From Crambe crambe (taxonomy: Eukaryota; Porifera; Demospongiae; Poecilosclerida; Crambeidae): a stretch of 64,000 nucleotides of DNA. The position numbers and the translations under genes are program-made. The DNA lies in contig OZ004595.1 in the NCBI GenBank assembly GCA_963924555.1, forward strand, positions 3,410,001 through 3,474,000, given 5' to 3'. Within the stretch, counting starts at the first letter, position 1. Each line of letters starts with the position of its first letter. The notes beneath the pieces are model-generated. The model saw only the letters and a program-made list of their open reading frames with translations, did not search any database and was not told where the DNA came from. Below, piece by piece: positions 1-11,831 of the stretch.

Positions 1-110
1 ACATTTGAGTGTTTTGCCCAAAAATGTGATATAAAAATAATAGCACTGAATTACTGATTTGAAATCACCAGTCTTGACAGCTGACTACTCAGATTGTTCT
101 GAATCCACAG

Positions 111-3100
111 GATATTTAAGAGCTTCACTATGGAAGCCATATTTGCTTCTGCCTTTGGTCGAGCAATAGACATTCAGAGGAATAAGTCAGATAAGTTGAA
201 AGAAGCTACTTCTGCCATATTTAGTAGTGTCAGAGGGAACAAGAAGGACTCCATGGCTCGTGCTACTATGATTTTGAGTACGTCATGTACAAGAAAGTCA
301 CAAATGCCTCTTTTAATGCTACCAATTGAATTGTGGGTCAAAGTTGAATTTTTTTACTTCATAAAGAAGGGCCATGCAGGTTCTTCTAGAGAATTACAGT
401 TATCATTAATTTTTCTATCAAGGATGATATTATTGGTTCAATAGATAACTTTCCATGGATGGCTCCAATTATACAATTCATGGCAAAGGGAAGTAAGCCA
501 ATAAAAGCCTTTCATGTCCTCACTGAGGCAGCCATCAACCTTATTGAGCAACGTCGTGCAGAGAAAGAACCAGGAAAAGTAAGTACCATGACTTGCATGT
601 ATGCAATGTGCGAAAGGTCTCCAAATGGTCATCACGATTTAATATTAGGATCATGTATGTAATAGTTATAGCACTGGAGGGGGTGCTGTATGTGTAATAT
701 AGCACGAGAAGTGTGGTCAAGAGGCCAATATGGCACGAGGCGAAGCCGAGTGCTATATTATTGTGCCTTGAGACCACACTTCGAGTGCTATATTACACAT
801 ACAGCACGACCTTCAGTGCTCTAAGTAATTTATTGTAGTTTGCATGGGTGGATTTACAAAGGAGCTGTACCACACTATATCTATGAGGACATGACGTGAC
901 AAATCAATCTTGATGACTATGATAGATGATATTGATTGGGAATGTTAAGCTTAAATGTATAGTGTCAAGGTACAATTGAACAATCCAAGTCATTATAGGA
1001 GATGTAACTTTCTCCTCATCAATTTTAGACTTTGTCTTCAATTTTTACAATTTCATCGAGTCTTGATTAGAATAATCACATTGTTTGGAAACCACACATC
1101 CTGTAAAACTGTGGATACTATAAAAGTAAGAGTCTTTTGGCTTGTTTTGTAACTGTTCTAGTGTGTTTCAATTGGTGCATAGCTGGATCAGTTGTGCTTT
1201 GTGCAATTCATTGCGCATTGCATGCATACAACACTGTGCTGTATGGGCTGAACTGTATGAGTTTCATACAGCACAGCCTATTCAAAAACGGTGCAGCACA
1301 GTACCACTCCTTTGATCCACCCACGCAAAATACAATAATAGGCTATGTGAAGCAGTTTTGAAGTAGTTCAGTCTTGGCATAATCATTTTTGATGACAAAA
1401 AATAGGAGATAAAAGCTGCTACCTATGGATACAAAAATAGAATAGAGACCATAATGGTGCTTCTTTGACTTATTTGCTGTTGAAATGAAACTACTATGTT
1501 ATATTCCTTTATACAGTACAAGGACCTTCTTCAGCTTATGATTGATTCTTCTGTGGAGGAAAGTGAGAACAGCCAACAGACCAGCAAGAGGAGGCCTTTA
1601 ACAAATGAGGAGATTACTTCACACACTGTACTCTTTATGCTTGTTGGATACGAGACAACTGCCAATACCCTCGCCTATACCTCATATCTGTTAGCCCTGC
1701 ACCCTGACATCCAGGAGAAGCTACAGGAGGAGATCGACACCTATTTCAAGGACCACCCTGTAATTATAACCTCTGTTATAGAATTATATATCAAGTCTCT
1801 TCCTTGAAATACAGAATACTTCCTTTTACCAAGCAGCTCAGGATATTGGATACTTAGACATGGTTATCCAGGAATCTCTCAGGTTCTATCCTCCATCACC
1901 AATGTGAGCATTCAAATCATAATTGCAAGCAAAACAAGCCCATAGATAACTACCATAAGTATTCTGGTTGCCACAGGCACCACTGTAGGAAAAATCAAGA
2001 GAATGGGTAATTTCTAACCACCTTCCGAGTAATATACCAATTCCCTAAGCCAATAATGCCTCACTATAGCAAATTAATACTCTAGCATGCCAGGTCATGT
2101 CCAATCCCAGTTTGTTTGTTTTTATGCTAATAACCTATCAACTAAGACCAGTGCTATAACACAATGTCAAGGCTAGGAAAATTTTGCAATATAGAAATAT
2201 TAATATCACATGCTAATCTTTGTATTCATACCCTATAGGTTTACTCGTGAGTGCGGAAAGGATGACTACACTTATAAAAATATTACTATACCCAAGGGAA
2301 CTGCTGTTTTCATTTCTGCTATGGTATTACATAAGGATCCTCAATATTGGGAAGATCCAGAGGAATTCAATCCTTTGAGGTTGGTCAAACTTCATTCCAA
2401 AAAAAAGATCACATAATTACCATTATCTCTAATTTTTCATTTCCTTAAGTTCACTGAATGCATTATTATAAAATTTTAGGTTCACTGCAGAAGAGAAGGC
2501 CAAGCGTCCCCAGCAATGTTACCTTCCATTTGGTGCTGGACCGCGCAACTGTATTGGGATGAGGTTTGCACTCCTGAAAGCAAAGATAGCTCTCATAGAA
2601 CTCCTAAAAGAGTTCACCTTTGTCAGAGCACCTGATACTGAGGTACATACGTATGTATATACGTATAGTGATTCGAGCCATGACCTGTGGACCTAAAGGC
2701 TAATTATGTATAGACCCATATCAGTCTGTGGGTAATTTAAATTGACTACCTTAAGGTAACATTTATGAACAGGTACAAAAGTTAGCAATTTTTTGGTTTT
2801 TGACAGTTAACGGGTATAAATATTGGCGATTTTTGGACTTTAGAATAATAGCAGCTTTGACAGAAGTCTATTTTCGTTGTAAATATCTTGCAAGGTGGAA
2901 GAGTGATGGTGCCATCAAACAGACCAAGGATTCCAATCTTTTTCCACCCTCTAAGGATTATCTGTTTAGTGGATAAAAAATAACTAGCTAGATCCAAGGA
3001 GGGCTTGAAATTACAGTCCTGGTTATAGTATAGATGGAGTGCACCACCCAAAACAATGAAGCTTTATCAAGATACAATGATCTAGTGCGGAAGAACCAGT

Positions 3101-3699
3101 AGATGGCAAATTTGAAGACATTACTGATACTATTTTAGAAGAGAAGACACAATGGACTAGAGTATATAGGTAGCTAACTTTATAGTGTGAAATTTAAAGC
3201 TAAAGCGCTGCAAGCATTGTCACAAACTCACGACTCCACTCATAACCTTTGACCTGGTTCACCTAATTAAAATTTGGAAGAGATTGATATTAATGAAAAT
3301 TCCAAATTTGCTAAAATTCACTACCCGTTCTTATACGTTACCTTAAGATAGGTCACGACTACCATGCATGTCGCTGATCCCACCGCTTGTTATCACTCCA
3401 ATAGTTAATTGTGTCAAAACAGATTTTGTCGAGTCCATGACTTGTACTTTGATGTATAATAGTCACACTCCCTTCCTACAATTGCTGACTGTGCACAACA
3501 AGATCATGTTCCTTGCAGTCGGTAAAGGGTTAGGCACATGAGACTAGTCCAGCTAGCCAGCTAACCTAGGTAGATATCTATGGAGATGCCCATCTCAAAC
3601 ATTGAAACAAATTTTCTTCAGGTACCTCTTGAAACAATCATTGCAGTTACTATGGAGCCCAAGAATGGCATCTACCTCAAAGTGACAAGTAGAAAATAG
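111..3699 (+). CDS. Cytochrome P450, CYP3-like, 3' part of gene (5' exons outside window)
   Basis: Heme-thiolate monooxygenase, expected in the endoplasmic reticulum. Seven exons join in frame: about 111-277 (first donor uncertain), 423-578, 1517-1759, 1842-1903, 2239-2379, 2480-2642 and 3622-3699 with stop TAG. The I-helix oxygen-binding motif VGYETTAN lies in the 1517 exon. The K-helix ExxR is ESLR in the 1842 exon. The heme loop FGAGPRNCIGMRFA with its Cys ligand lies in the 2480 exon. The PERF position reads NPLRF. The order and spacing, including the DLLQLMIDS stretch before the I-helix, fit the CYP3/thromboxane synthase clan. The N-terminal anchor and early helices lie before the window. 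Phases agree at all junctions except the first, where donors at 228 and 278 compete. The last intron (about 1 kb) and the 579-1516 intron carry inverted-repeat elements. The orthologue cannot be named from this alone. Confidence 0.9.
666..824. repeat. Palindromic MITE in P450 intron
   Basis: A foldback of about 159 bp. The 23-bp block at 683-705 (GTGCTGTATGTGTAATATAG and on) recurs exactly, reverse-complemented, at 786-808. Looser complementarity (AGCACTG / CAGTGCT) extends to about 666 and 824. The middle pairs GAAGTGTGGTC with GACCACACTTC. There is no coding potential. It lies wholly inside the P450 intron 579-1516. Confidence 0.75.
828..1343. repeat. TIR-bounded element in P450 intron
   Basis: The sequence at about 828-872 (TTTGCATGGGTGGAT, AAAGGAG, TGTAC) recurs inverted at 1302-1343 (GTACCACTCCTTTGATCCACCC, abbreviated here as blocks). 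This bounds roughly 515 bp. The interior shows no recognisable protein. It abuts the 666-824 palindrome and probably represents a separate non-autonomous insertion in the same intron. The exact ends and target duplication are not clear. Confidence 0.5.
2743..3357. repeat. Degenerate inverted-repeat element in last P450 intron
   Basis: About 55 bp at 2743-2800 (containing CTACCTTAAGGTAAC) are complementary, at roughly 70 percent by eye, to 3295-3357 (containing GTTACCTTAAGATAG). The bounded 615 bp hold only short ORFs that I do not recognise. It may be an old MITE. Confidence 0.4.
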
Positions 3700-4580
3700 T
3701 ATAAATAATTAGCTATAGCTGCAAGTCATAGTAATTCTTAATAATTTTTGTACGCACCGCGCTTCTGTAACTTGTCGGTTTCGGTAGCGTGTAAGTAGTA
3801 CAATACAGCACTCTGCTTTTCTCTCTTCAAGATAGAGCAGGTTCTAGGGCGCTGCCACCACTTGTTGTGCAAGGAATGACCCAGCGGTAGTACCAGGTCT
3901 TCCAGCAGGAAGAGAAGTTAGCAGTTTAGTTGTGAACCAAATTGTAATATTAGCAAAATCTGCCAAAGCACATGGTGCATGATCATGATGGGCTAAATAT
4001 AGTAGCATGATGTAAGGTAGAATGTTCTAGAATGTCTATTATTAGTACATGTCCTTTATAGTAGCTCTGTGTTTGTCCTGTGCTGTTGGTCTTCAGTCTG
4101 GCATAGCTGTCCATGTAGCTGGTCCCAACACATGACAATCTTGAATCTGTCCTAGCTGACGTTATTGGTCAAACAAAACAAAATAGGACAAAACAGTTCT
4201 GAATGTGGTGAAGTTGATCACCCTCCCCCGGCTGTGCCCTCCCAATAAAAATTGCTTTCCCTGCATCTAGCTAGACTATGTCAATTTCTAGTTTAATACA
4301 TCAACAGAGAGCTGATTTTCCCTAGTCGACCCTTTACCTCTTTTTTCTTGGGGGTGGGGGAGGTCTATGAGATAATCAACTCCCTGTTAGGAACATATTT
4401 TTTTGTGTTTTGAAGTTTACACAAGGTCTGTTTCTGGGTTTTTGCACTTCCTGAGTAGTTTTCCTAGAGCACTGGTGTCTCTGTGTAAATAAAAGGGCCA
4501 CAAACATGACCAGACAGAATTTGTTTGACACCATGCAGACTTCAGCTCAAAAATTTTTGACTTAGAAAAGCATTAATTTT
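3700..4580. other. Intergenic, no gene seen
   Basis: Downstream of the P450 stop. It is AT-rich with scattered GCTAGC runs and several CCC/GGG tracts. I see no convincing ORF, RNA gene or clear repeat boundary. Confidence 0.5.
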
Positions 4581-5417
4581 TGCCTCGGCACCAAAGTGCC
4601 GAGGCGCAGTGCTGGAGGCGACTAGCTATGCATGGTGCCGGTGGTACGTTACACACGCGCACGTGCAATGATGCACCATGATGCATATCGAACATGTGCA
4701 TTAGCTCAATAGTCTATGGCTCTAGCTAGCTGGCTAGCTAGACACTAGCCTCGTCCCCAGGCTAGCTAGATACAAGCTCTACTACAGTACTAAGGACAAA
4801 CAGACAGGCTCAGGCTCGCAGTCACTACCAGTACACGGTAACTCTACACCGTGCATGAAGAGAATGCTGATGCTTCTTGGCCGTCTTTGCCAACAAATCA
4901 AGCCCATTATGACATGCAGAGAACTGACTAAAAAATAACAGAAATTGCAGTGTACACAAACTAGTGATCGTTTGAAGTGCCAAAGAGGGAGCCATGCATG
5001 GTGAAGGAGAATCTCAGAACTAAGACTTTGAGGCTTCCAAATAATGAGAGAATCCAGCTTCAATCAAGCTATGCAATAACTATTCAAAACGGCAGTTTGA
5101 AAGCGTTGAACAGCAAGAATACTAGCTGTGTAAATACTAATCTTACTACAATAAGCCATGTTGCTCAGTGCACATTATTTGGAACTCTCCACAGCCAGAA
5201 TTAAGAAGAAGTTGAGAGAAACATTTTGCATTTGACCTCACAAACCCCTGCACTTTTCATTATGCCCATGCAGCAAGTATTCAGCAATTCTTCAAACATT
5301 TTTTTTTTTTAATTATCCTTGTAGGACTCCCGGTGACCCCTCAGTGTATCTCTATCAGCTTTTACTTGTCTCTAGCTAACCACTGTCATATTCACTGTAA
5401 AGAAAGGTGCCGAGGCA
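4581..5417. repeat. Possible element bounded by TGCCTCGGCACC inverted repeat
   Basis: TGCCTCGGCACC at 4581-4592 and its exact complement GGTGCCGAGGCA at 5406-5417 bound about 837 bp. The left end also forms a local hairpin with GTGCCGAGGC nearby. Short ORFs inside (4782-5063 on - and 4977-5204 on +) resemble nothing I know. The call rests on the 12-bp termini alone. Confidence 0.35.
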
Positions 5418-5728
5418 TTCCTAGTCTTTTAAAAGACTAACTTGTTATACATGTACTACACTAAGTGCTTGATACCTCTAATTTTAACACATCTTAATTG
5501 ATCATTGGTGGCCTTCATCTGCCTTCCTCCCATTATCACTTGTTTCCCTTGTCACAGTCACTGTAAAGCATAAGCATTAATGAAAATAAAAATCACTGGT
5601 AATAAAACCTCAGCCAGTTTTTCTAGTCCCAAGGATGCACTCGTATTGAGGCTTGCTCAAAATAAATTATAATTATTGTTGATTCTATTGTTGATTCTTT
5701 TTGATTAAAACCGCCATGGACACTTAAA
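5418..5728. other. Intergenic, no gene seen
   Basis: AT-rich sequence between a possible inverted-repeat element and the 5729-6103 ORF. No structure stands out. Confidence 0.5.
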
Positions 5729-6103
5729 TTATTTCAAGGTGGCTACAACTTTGAAATTACGAACAGTGAGAGAGTGACCACCACCTCCTCCTACATTTCT
5801 CATGAATCTATAAAAATCTCCTGGTACTGATTTCTGCAGTATTGGATCTTCTGTCAGCATGCTTGTTGCCGACTTCATCTCATGCTCAGCGATACCCAGA
5901 AGCTGGTGTTTCATAGCAACTTCAACAGCACTGTGTGGGTTACTATCAGATGGCCTCATGAGTTTGACAAAAATTTCACCTTTTCTATTGCCCCAGCCCT
6001 GGTCCTTCCACTCAATTAACACACTCAATCTTTTGACAGTTGAAGATAGTATTGGCCCATCAAAATACTCCTCTGGTACCCAGTGTGTTGCCTTGGCACC
6101 CAT
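5729..6103 (-). CDS. Small unrecognised ORF with DQGWGNRKG motif
   Basis: An uninterrupted 124-residue ORF with no Cys and no signal peptide or membrane helix. It has a compact aromatic/basic centre (WKDQGWGNRKG, then IFVKLMRPSD), an acidic-amphipathic stretch and a C-terminal Gly run before HSLTVRNFKVVATLK. The motif looks conserved in style rather than random, but I cannot assign it to a family. The start at 6103 is simply the first Met. An inverted repeat begins 27 bp upstream (about 6130), so the promoter region may be transposon-derived. It could be a last exon of a longer gene, a transposon remnant or a true small gene. Confidence 0.5.
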   Translation of the reverse strand: MGAKATHWVPEEYFDGPILSSTVKRLSVLIEWKDQGWGNRKGEIFVKLMRPSDSNPHSAVEVAMKHQLLGIAEHEMKSATSMLTEDPILQKSVPGDFYRFMRNVGGGGGHSLTVRNFKVVATLK

Positions 6104-6129
6104 GTGTGTCCACGGTTTCAGTCGAGTCG

Positions 6130-6921
6130 TAGTTCTATTCGCGCGTTCACCTTGACCTTCTTATATCCGCGATAACTTGCTCAATTCTTGACCAATTTCA
6201 AAATTTCAAACACCAGCAGCTAGCTAATTATCTGAGATTTATGATGATGCTTTTTATAAGGACTCATTCCTTACCAGTAAGAAGTTAGCTGTATGTCCCA
6301 TAAGCAAAGTATGGAGCTGCCATTCACCACAAGGAATGTAGTGCGCGCGATAGAGCAAAACAATGGCTGCCAGGTGGCTACCGATTCTCGAGTCAGTTAG
6401 CTAGCTTACGCGAGTAACTGCTGGTTAAAACTAAGAAATATGAATTCTAGAATAGTTTAGCTAACTAGAAAACTGAATCACAGAATCTTTTAGCTAACTA
6501 GATCGATAGAATCAATGAGAAGTCACATTATCAAGTTTAACTACAATATTCGAATCACTGCTAAACTTTCCGGCAGTTTAGCTTATACAGAACATACAGA
6601 ATAATCATTGCTAAACCCTCCAGGAGTTGCTGGGATCAGGAAAGGAAGGAGCAGGCTTGAGATGTCAGCTAAACCACCCTACCTCTCTGGGGATTGTCCA
6701 GTAGAAGACAGGGCAGAAGTTCAGGGAGAGTCATGGCAGGCATGAGAGAAAGTCATGCAAAAACGAGATCTAAACTGATAACACGTGGCTTGCCTCCAAT
6801 TACCCGCGCATACCTCTAGCCATAACTATGTGGCTAATTGGATTAACACGCGCGTTCTTACGTAAGCTTACTATACCACAGCTACTTCCGGGGCCAAGGT
6901 GAACGCACGAATAGAGCTCTC
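6130..6921. repeat. TIR-bounded region upstream of the 5729-6103 ORF
   Basis: CTATTCGCGCGTTCACCTTG at about 6133-6152 is complementary, with one mismatch, to CAAGGTGAACGCACGAATAG at about 6894-6913. The bounded 790 bp hold internal repeats (TTTTAGCTAACTAGA, ATTGCTAAAC) and no ORF of note. It is probably a non-autonomous DNA element. Its right end touches the boundary of the segmental duplication at about 6912. Confidence 0.5.
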
Positions 6922-8773
6922 TCGATCAAAGTCGGTAAAGGGTTGATAGGTACGCGAAGGGGTGACTTGGGACTTAAACATCTATGCTTTGTCTCTCTCT
7001 GAGCCAGTCTAGAGTGTTTGGTTACTCTGTTGGTAATAAGCAGCCCTAAACACTCTGCTGATTTTACAAGACCGCAAGAAAAAACTTAATAAACTAACTT
7101 CAAACTTACTGAACTGATTTATCAATATTCTACTCACTGAGATAATACTGCATAATGATCTCTGTGTTTTAAAAAAGTGATAAGTCAGCAAAACATGCAA
7201 AGCACAAGCTTTGTCAAAATTGCATAGACATGCAGTGTCCCAAGTTATCCTGAAAGGGATTTCTGCCTACTACACATAGGCGAATTGTAGTCGTAAGCAA
7301 TACCAATCATCTTTAGCTCAGCCTAGGACTAGAAAAGTTACTCTATCTCTTGCAACTTAAAGCTTGTTTATAGCTAAAGCGGTTGTCGAGATATCATCAT
7401 TTGTAATAAGAGTGTCCCAAGTTACCCCAATCTACCTTATAGCTACATGGCAATAGTTTAGATCTTACTGATAAGTGTATACAAAAATCATGATCGATAT
7501 GCAAGTATCCAAATGTTCTTCAAAATATGCAATATACCCATGTCCACAGTTCTGATTCTTCTGAATAAAAATTCTAGCTAGCTAAGCTAGCTTTAAATAT
7601 GCAAGGTATAGCTACACAAAATAACTGGGTATCTTAGTATTCATTTTTTGATCGCTACTTGAAGACTGTGTACTGATCACGCCTGTAGCAAGCAGAATTG
7701 AAGTGGTAGGGTGGAATCATGAACATTCAACGTGCAAAGCGCGCTGTCTACTCTAGGGTGATCTGGGGGCAGAAAATTTTGGATTTTTGGACCTCTTAGA
7801 TTCAATTTGCTAGGAAAGACTTTAGATATGGTTTAAGTTACCCTTTGAATAAATTATTGTGACATTATAACTACATAATATTTCAATAAGTTATTCGAAT
7901 TTTCCAAAAGATTTATTATTAAATTAGATTATTAAGATTATTAAGTCCAGACACAGGGCTGAATCCACAGGCTAACACAGTGCTGGATCAAGGAATGGGG
8001 TTGAGGGGGTTACAACCAAGCTAGGCCTTTAGATAAAATGATACATTATAATGCAATACTGTGACCATGCCTACTTGCTTAGCCATATCTATTTTTCTTG
8101 TATTTCTGCTCTAAAGTAGCTAGTATAATTAGAGGAACATAATATGAACTAAATTAATGTGGTTACTACAGCCATCATCATCTAAGGCTATGGTCAAGAA
8201 AGAACCGGTCTATGTTATTGTATACATGATACGTCCATTTTGGCTTGCACTTTCAAGGTCACACATTAGATAACTCAGTGCATATAGCTACTAACTGAGA
8301 CTTCCTTAATAATCACCTTGCATGTGTCACTTTAAGATATCTTTTGGAGCATTTTGGCTTTCATTTTCAAGGTCACACATTAGATAACTCGGTGCATACT
8401 AACTGTGATTTCCTTCATGAATACCTGTGACCTTGCATGTATATGTGTCACTTCAGCTAGCTAGCAATTTTTGAGATGGTTCACACCTTTGCCTATATTC
8501 ATGCTGCACACAAATATGTGCTAGGGAGATTTGGGGAAAATTGATCTAATTATGAAGCAAAAATGCTAAATGCTCAAAAAGTGGCAGCCTGCAAGTGAAG
8601 CCAACATGGAGCCTCCAAATAACTTGCTCTTTCTTGCACCCTTCCCCATGGCCCTGTGTGTGTGCTGCAACCCCACATCATCACCTATCTAAAATCCTGG
8701 ATTTGGCATAATTATAAATTACTGTAATGCTCTAGGGCCATAGCCCTACCAACCCTACTGCTTACTATGGGCC
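6912..8773 (+). repeat. Inverted segmental duplication, copy A (uninterrupted)
   Basis: About 1.86 kb repeats in inverse orientation as copy B at 26526-27357 plus 34024-35022. Long exact stretches are shared, and the 63-codon ORF at 7009-7200 (-) differs from its partner at 34738-34929 (+) by one residue. Homology stops near AGAGCTCTCTCGATC on one side and GCTTACTATGGG on the other. The half at 7681-8770 also matches a third, more diverged copy at about 20009-21080, inside a hAT-like element. No protein is recognised, so this is transposon-derived repeat DNA. Confidence 0.85.
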
Positions 8774-8801
8774 TAGAATTCAACTTGAATGGTCAGTTTG
8801 T

Positions 8802-8806
<5 letters not shown>

Positions 8807-8833
<27 letters not shown>
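8807..8833. repeat. Poly-T tract (27 T)
   Basis: A run of 27 T, followed within 120 bp by further T and AAAC-rich low-complexity sequence (8840-8950). It may be a retroposon tail read on the minus strand. No SINE body is recognised. Confidence 0.8.
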
Positions 8834-9258
8834 GACAATTTATAAATTTTTTTTAATTTTTTTTTAAAACTCATAGATTTGTAATTTAAAGGTGATGATG
8901 AAACAAACAAAACAAAAACAAACAAACAAACTTTAAAAAAACAAAAAAATTGTGGGACACGAATGCGCATGCGTATATGCAGCGCAGCACATAGGCCACA
9001 TCCACACATCACGGATATTTCAATTGGACATTAACATAAGAGCTCACTTAGGTAGAAACTGCACATTTCCAGGTAAAGCCATTATTAACTTAGCAGCAGC
9101 TAAACAAGGGTCACAAATAAAACATCTCTTTGCTGAAGCTCACAACAAGTTTTTCAAGACATGATAAAAAGAATTGTATTGACAAAAGGTAGATAGCTAT
9201 GCATGTTTCTCTTTAGTTTGAGTTAGTGCTACTTTTACTCTGAGGACTGTAGACCTAC

Positions 9259-9409
9259 TGTAATACTGATTGTTTTGATTGCGTGTGTGGTAATAATTTA
9301 TTGTCATCCTGTGGTTTGTTTTCGTATCCTGTTTTCTACTATGTAGTTGTAAGTTTTTGTAGTGATAATCAGTCTATGCCAAAATCTAAGACTCAACGTT
9401 TGACGAGGC
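9259..9409 (+). repeat. 5' LTR of gypsy element, 3' end deleted
   Basis: It matches 14473-14620 closely, including GATAATCAGTCTATGCC and CCAAAATCTAAGACTCAACG. The match ends at GAGGCA, after which pol coding follows at once. About 10-25 bp of the LTR end, the primer-binding site, gag and protease are therefore missing. An internal deletion is the simplest reading. Confidence 0.7.
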
Positions 9410-9637
9410 AATTGAGTGAAATGTTCGAGTTGGGGAGTGAGTGTGCAGCAGTGAGGGAATTAGTGTTGGAGAGTCATGATGTATTTGCAATTGAAGAGGG
9501 AGAACGTGGTTTGGTGAAGGATGTGAAGCATGAGATTGACACTGGGGATAGCCCCCCTATTAGGCAGCCTGCCCGCAGAGTCCCCTTTGCTTTGAGAGGG
9601 AAGGTAGCTGGGTTGGTGGAAGAGATGCTGAGTGCAG
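9400..9637 (+). pseudogene. gypsy pol, segment just before the RT fingers
   Basis: The reading frame carries the usual entry to gypsy RT: DVFAIEEGERG, KHEIDTGDSPPIRQPARRVP, then LVEEMLS. It breaks at 9637, where the DNA transposon enters; the continuation (RESASPxASPVVLVRKK) resumes at 11832. The upstream Met in the LTR at 9378 is read through by chance of the deletion. Confidence 0.8.
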
Positions 9638-11821
9638 TCTAATCGCCAGTGGACGTAATTAATTACCACGTATTAGCGATGACGTCATAAATTGTAGTCG
9701 AAAAACAGAAACTGTGCGGGTGTTTTGTATGGACTGTAACTGCCTCTTAGAAGCCGAAGAAGCAATGTGGAGAGCACTTTCGGCTAAAGATGAAACCTAG
9801 GTAAGTATTACTGCACAGTAAACATTGTTGCAAGCTATAAACAGGCAGAAAATTCAGCTATATGTTGCCTCTGTTGCTTGGCTAGTTTCATCACGTCATA
9901 GTGTTTCTTGCTAGAATTTTCGTTCCTAGCAGTGGACACTTCAGATTCTAGCTGGATCCTGTGTAGTATTGCTTGTATAATATACAGTAGCAATTTTGTG
10001 GATGTAAGTATTGTAAAATGCAAATGTCACACCCATTCATCCTGTCTTTCATTTAGTTCATGTTCTTCATCACTCTCTATATTATCTCCTATCAATTCTT
10101 CGTTCTGTTTCTGAAGTCCATCAATGTTTACAGCTCCATCACTGCTTCAGGATGATTGAGACTGTTGTCATAGCTATTTAAACAGTTGACACACTTGCAT
10201 CCTGGTCCACATTTGTATGCTTGTCAATTTTCAGCCACACCCATTGAAAACAAAATCCAACCTCTCCTGAACTCTTGCCATGTTTTCAGGAACGTCTAAG
10301 ACACTTTGGACTTTTCCATCCAACCATTTCCAGCTATATAGGTAAATGTATGTGTGTCAGTGAGCTAGAAATCGAATCTTAATTACATTTCTCAAACAGC
10401 TAACTTATACCTGGAAGATCAATGTCGTTGGAAGTTGCATGATGCCACATCTCTAATACCACAGGGAGCGATTCCAGTGGAGCTTTAGAGCTTCGGTAGA
10501 GGGCATGGTCATGTCTGCTCACTCCCACACTGTTCTCCTGATGATAGTGCAAGTCATGGAGAGACTCTGATTTCATTGAATAAAAGAGGGTGATTGGTGA
10601 AGATTGCTGAAATCATGATAAATATACTCTAAAATATCCACAGCCAACAAGTCGGAGGGAAGGGGAGGCAGGATCTGCTGTCACTTGTCCTAGTGAACCA
10701 CACAGTGTTTCATTATTGATGAAGGAGAAAAATGATAGAATGTAGAGAGAAAACTGGTAGCTATTTCTGATCCCATGAAAAAGGAGTACAGACATTAAGT
10801 GTGGTAGTAGCTCTTCTGTGATAGTATTCAAAGAGAATTCTGATTCAGGAACCTATAGCATCTTTAGGATGAAAATCTTACTCCCAGGAAACATAATAGT
10901 ATCAAACGTATGTGATACACATCTGTACCTATCAAGAGAGAATATCAACTTTATCTGGGGTTGGCCTGGGGTATTAAAAGATTGGTGGTGCTGTATGTCA
11001 GTTTTTTACAGTTCTGAATACAATAAATTGTTTCTGTTCGTAGCTACCTGCTTGGTTGGGCAGCCATCAAGGATGGAAATTTTTAATGTTAGCTAAGGGT
11101 TTTCCTTTTGATTTGCTTCATGGAAGCCTGGCAGAGGTATCCGTGTCTGAAAGTGTCCCATGATGATTAATAGTTAATCAATATTTTTAAGTGTGTATCT
11201 GAATGATCACTGCTTACAGAGTGACATGGTCCATGGGCAAGGGTTGTCATTGCTATAGTGTGTGTATAGCTATAGTATAAAAGATTTGGATGGACTACTG
11301 CTAGCTAATAGCTAATACCAACACATCAGTAGGCCATTATATTCAATGAACAGTATAGCTTCAAGCTATGAGTAGCATTCAAAGGCTCTATAAAGCAAAG
11401 GCTGTATTACAGACATGCACTAATGGACAGTTAATTTTATTACGCATAACATGCCACTTATAATAGGAGGAGCTCTACATACCTTCGAAGTAGTGGCAGG
11501 AAGTGTGAAATACAAATGTCACAGCCCACAACACGATTGATTATCACAACATCAAAGACCACAAAAATGTAGCAGCTGCTTCGCGCGTGCAGCTGCATTT
11601 GCTATTAAAATTATAGTGGAGTTAGTACCGTGCAAGGTGCAGCTACAGGCAGCTTTATGCCTTCTGTAAAGGGAAAATCTCGGCACTACAACTAAAAGAA
11701 GTGAATTTGACCACAAATACTCTCTCCGGATACTTCCGTAAACTGGTGAGTGATAAAAGTGCGTGTCTGTGCAATTAAAGTTGTATTAGCCCTATGGGCC
11801 TCGCCAACGCTGGCGATTAGA
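9638..11821. mobile_element. TIR DNA transposon (2184 bp) inserted in gypsy RT, 10-bp target duplication
   Basis: The ends are TCTAATCGCCAG at 9638-9649 and CTGGCGATTAGA at 11810-11821. The flanks are CTGAGTGCAG (9628-9637) and CTGAGTGGAG (11822-11831), a 10-bp target duplication with one mismatch. Removing the element restores the continuity of the conserved RT block. A 9-11-bp duplication suggests a Mutator-like element, but the terminal bases alone do not settle the superfamily. Broken coding remnants lie on the minus strand inside. Confidence 0.85.
10024..10960 (-). pseudogene. Broken coding remnants of nested transposon, with CxC-type cysteine motif
   Basis: Several minus-strand stretches read as protein in different frames. 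At about 10540-10420: GVSRHDHALYRSSKAPLESL then EMWHHATSNDIDLPG. At about 10335-10230: WKWLDGKVQSVLDVPENMAR ending in NGCG. At about 10220-10140: YKCGPGCKCVNCLN. At about 10130-10024 an acidic tail ends EDEWV-like at a TGA. The CGPGCKCVNC string resembles CxC/CRC-type Cys motifs seen in some transposon-encoded proteins. The frame changes may be introns or decay. This is probably the transposase or accessory protein of the 9638-11821 element. Confidence 0.55.
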
Positions 11822-11831
11822 CTGAGTGGAG

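Noticed and set aside
7009..7200. 63-codon ORF conserved in both duplication copies
   Set aside because: The match to 34738-34929 reflects recent duplication of the whole 1.9 kb, not coding conservation. No protein features are seen.
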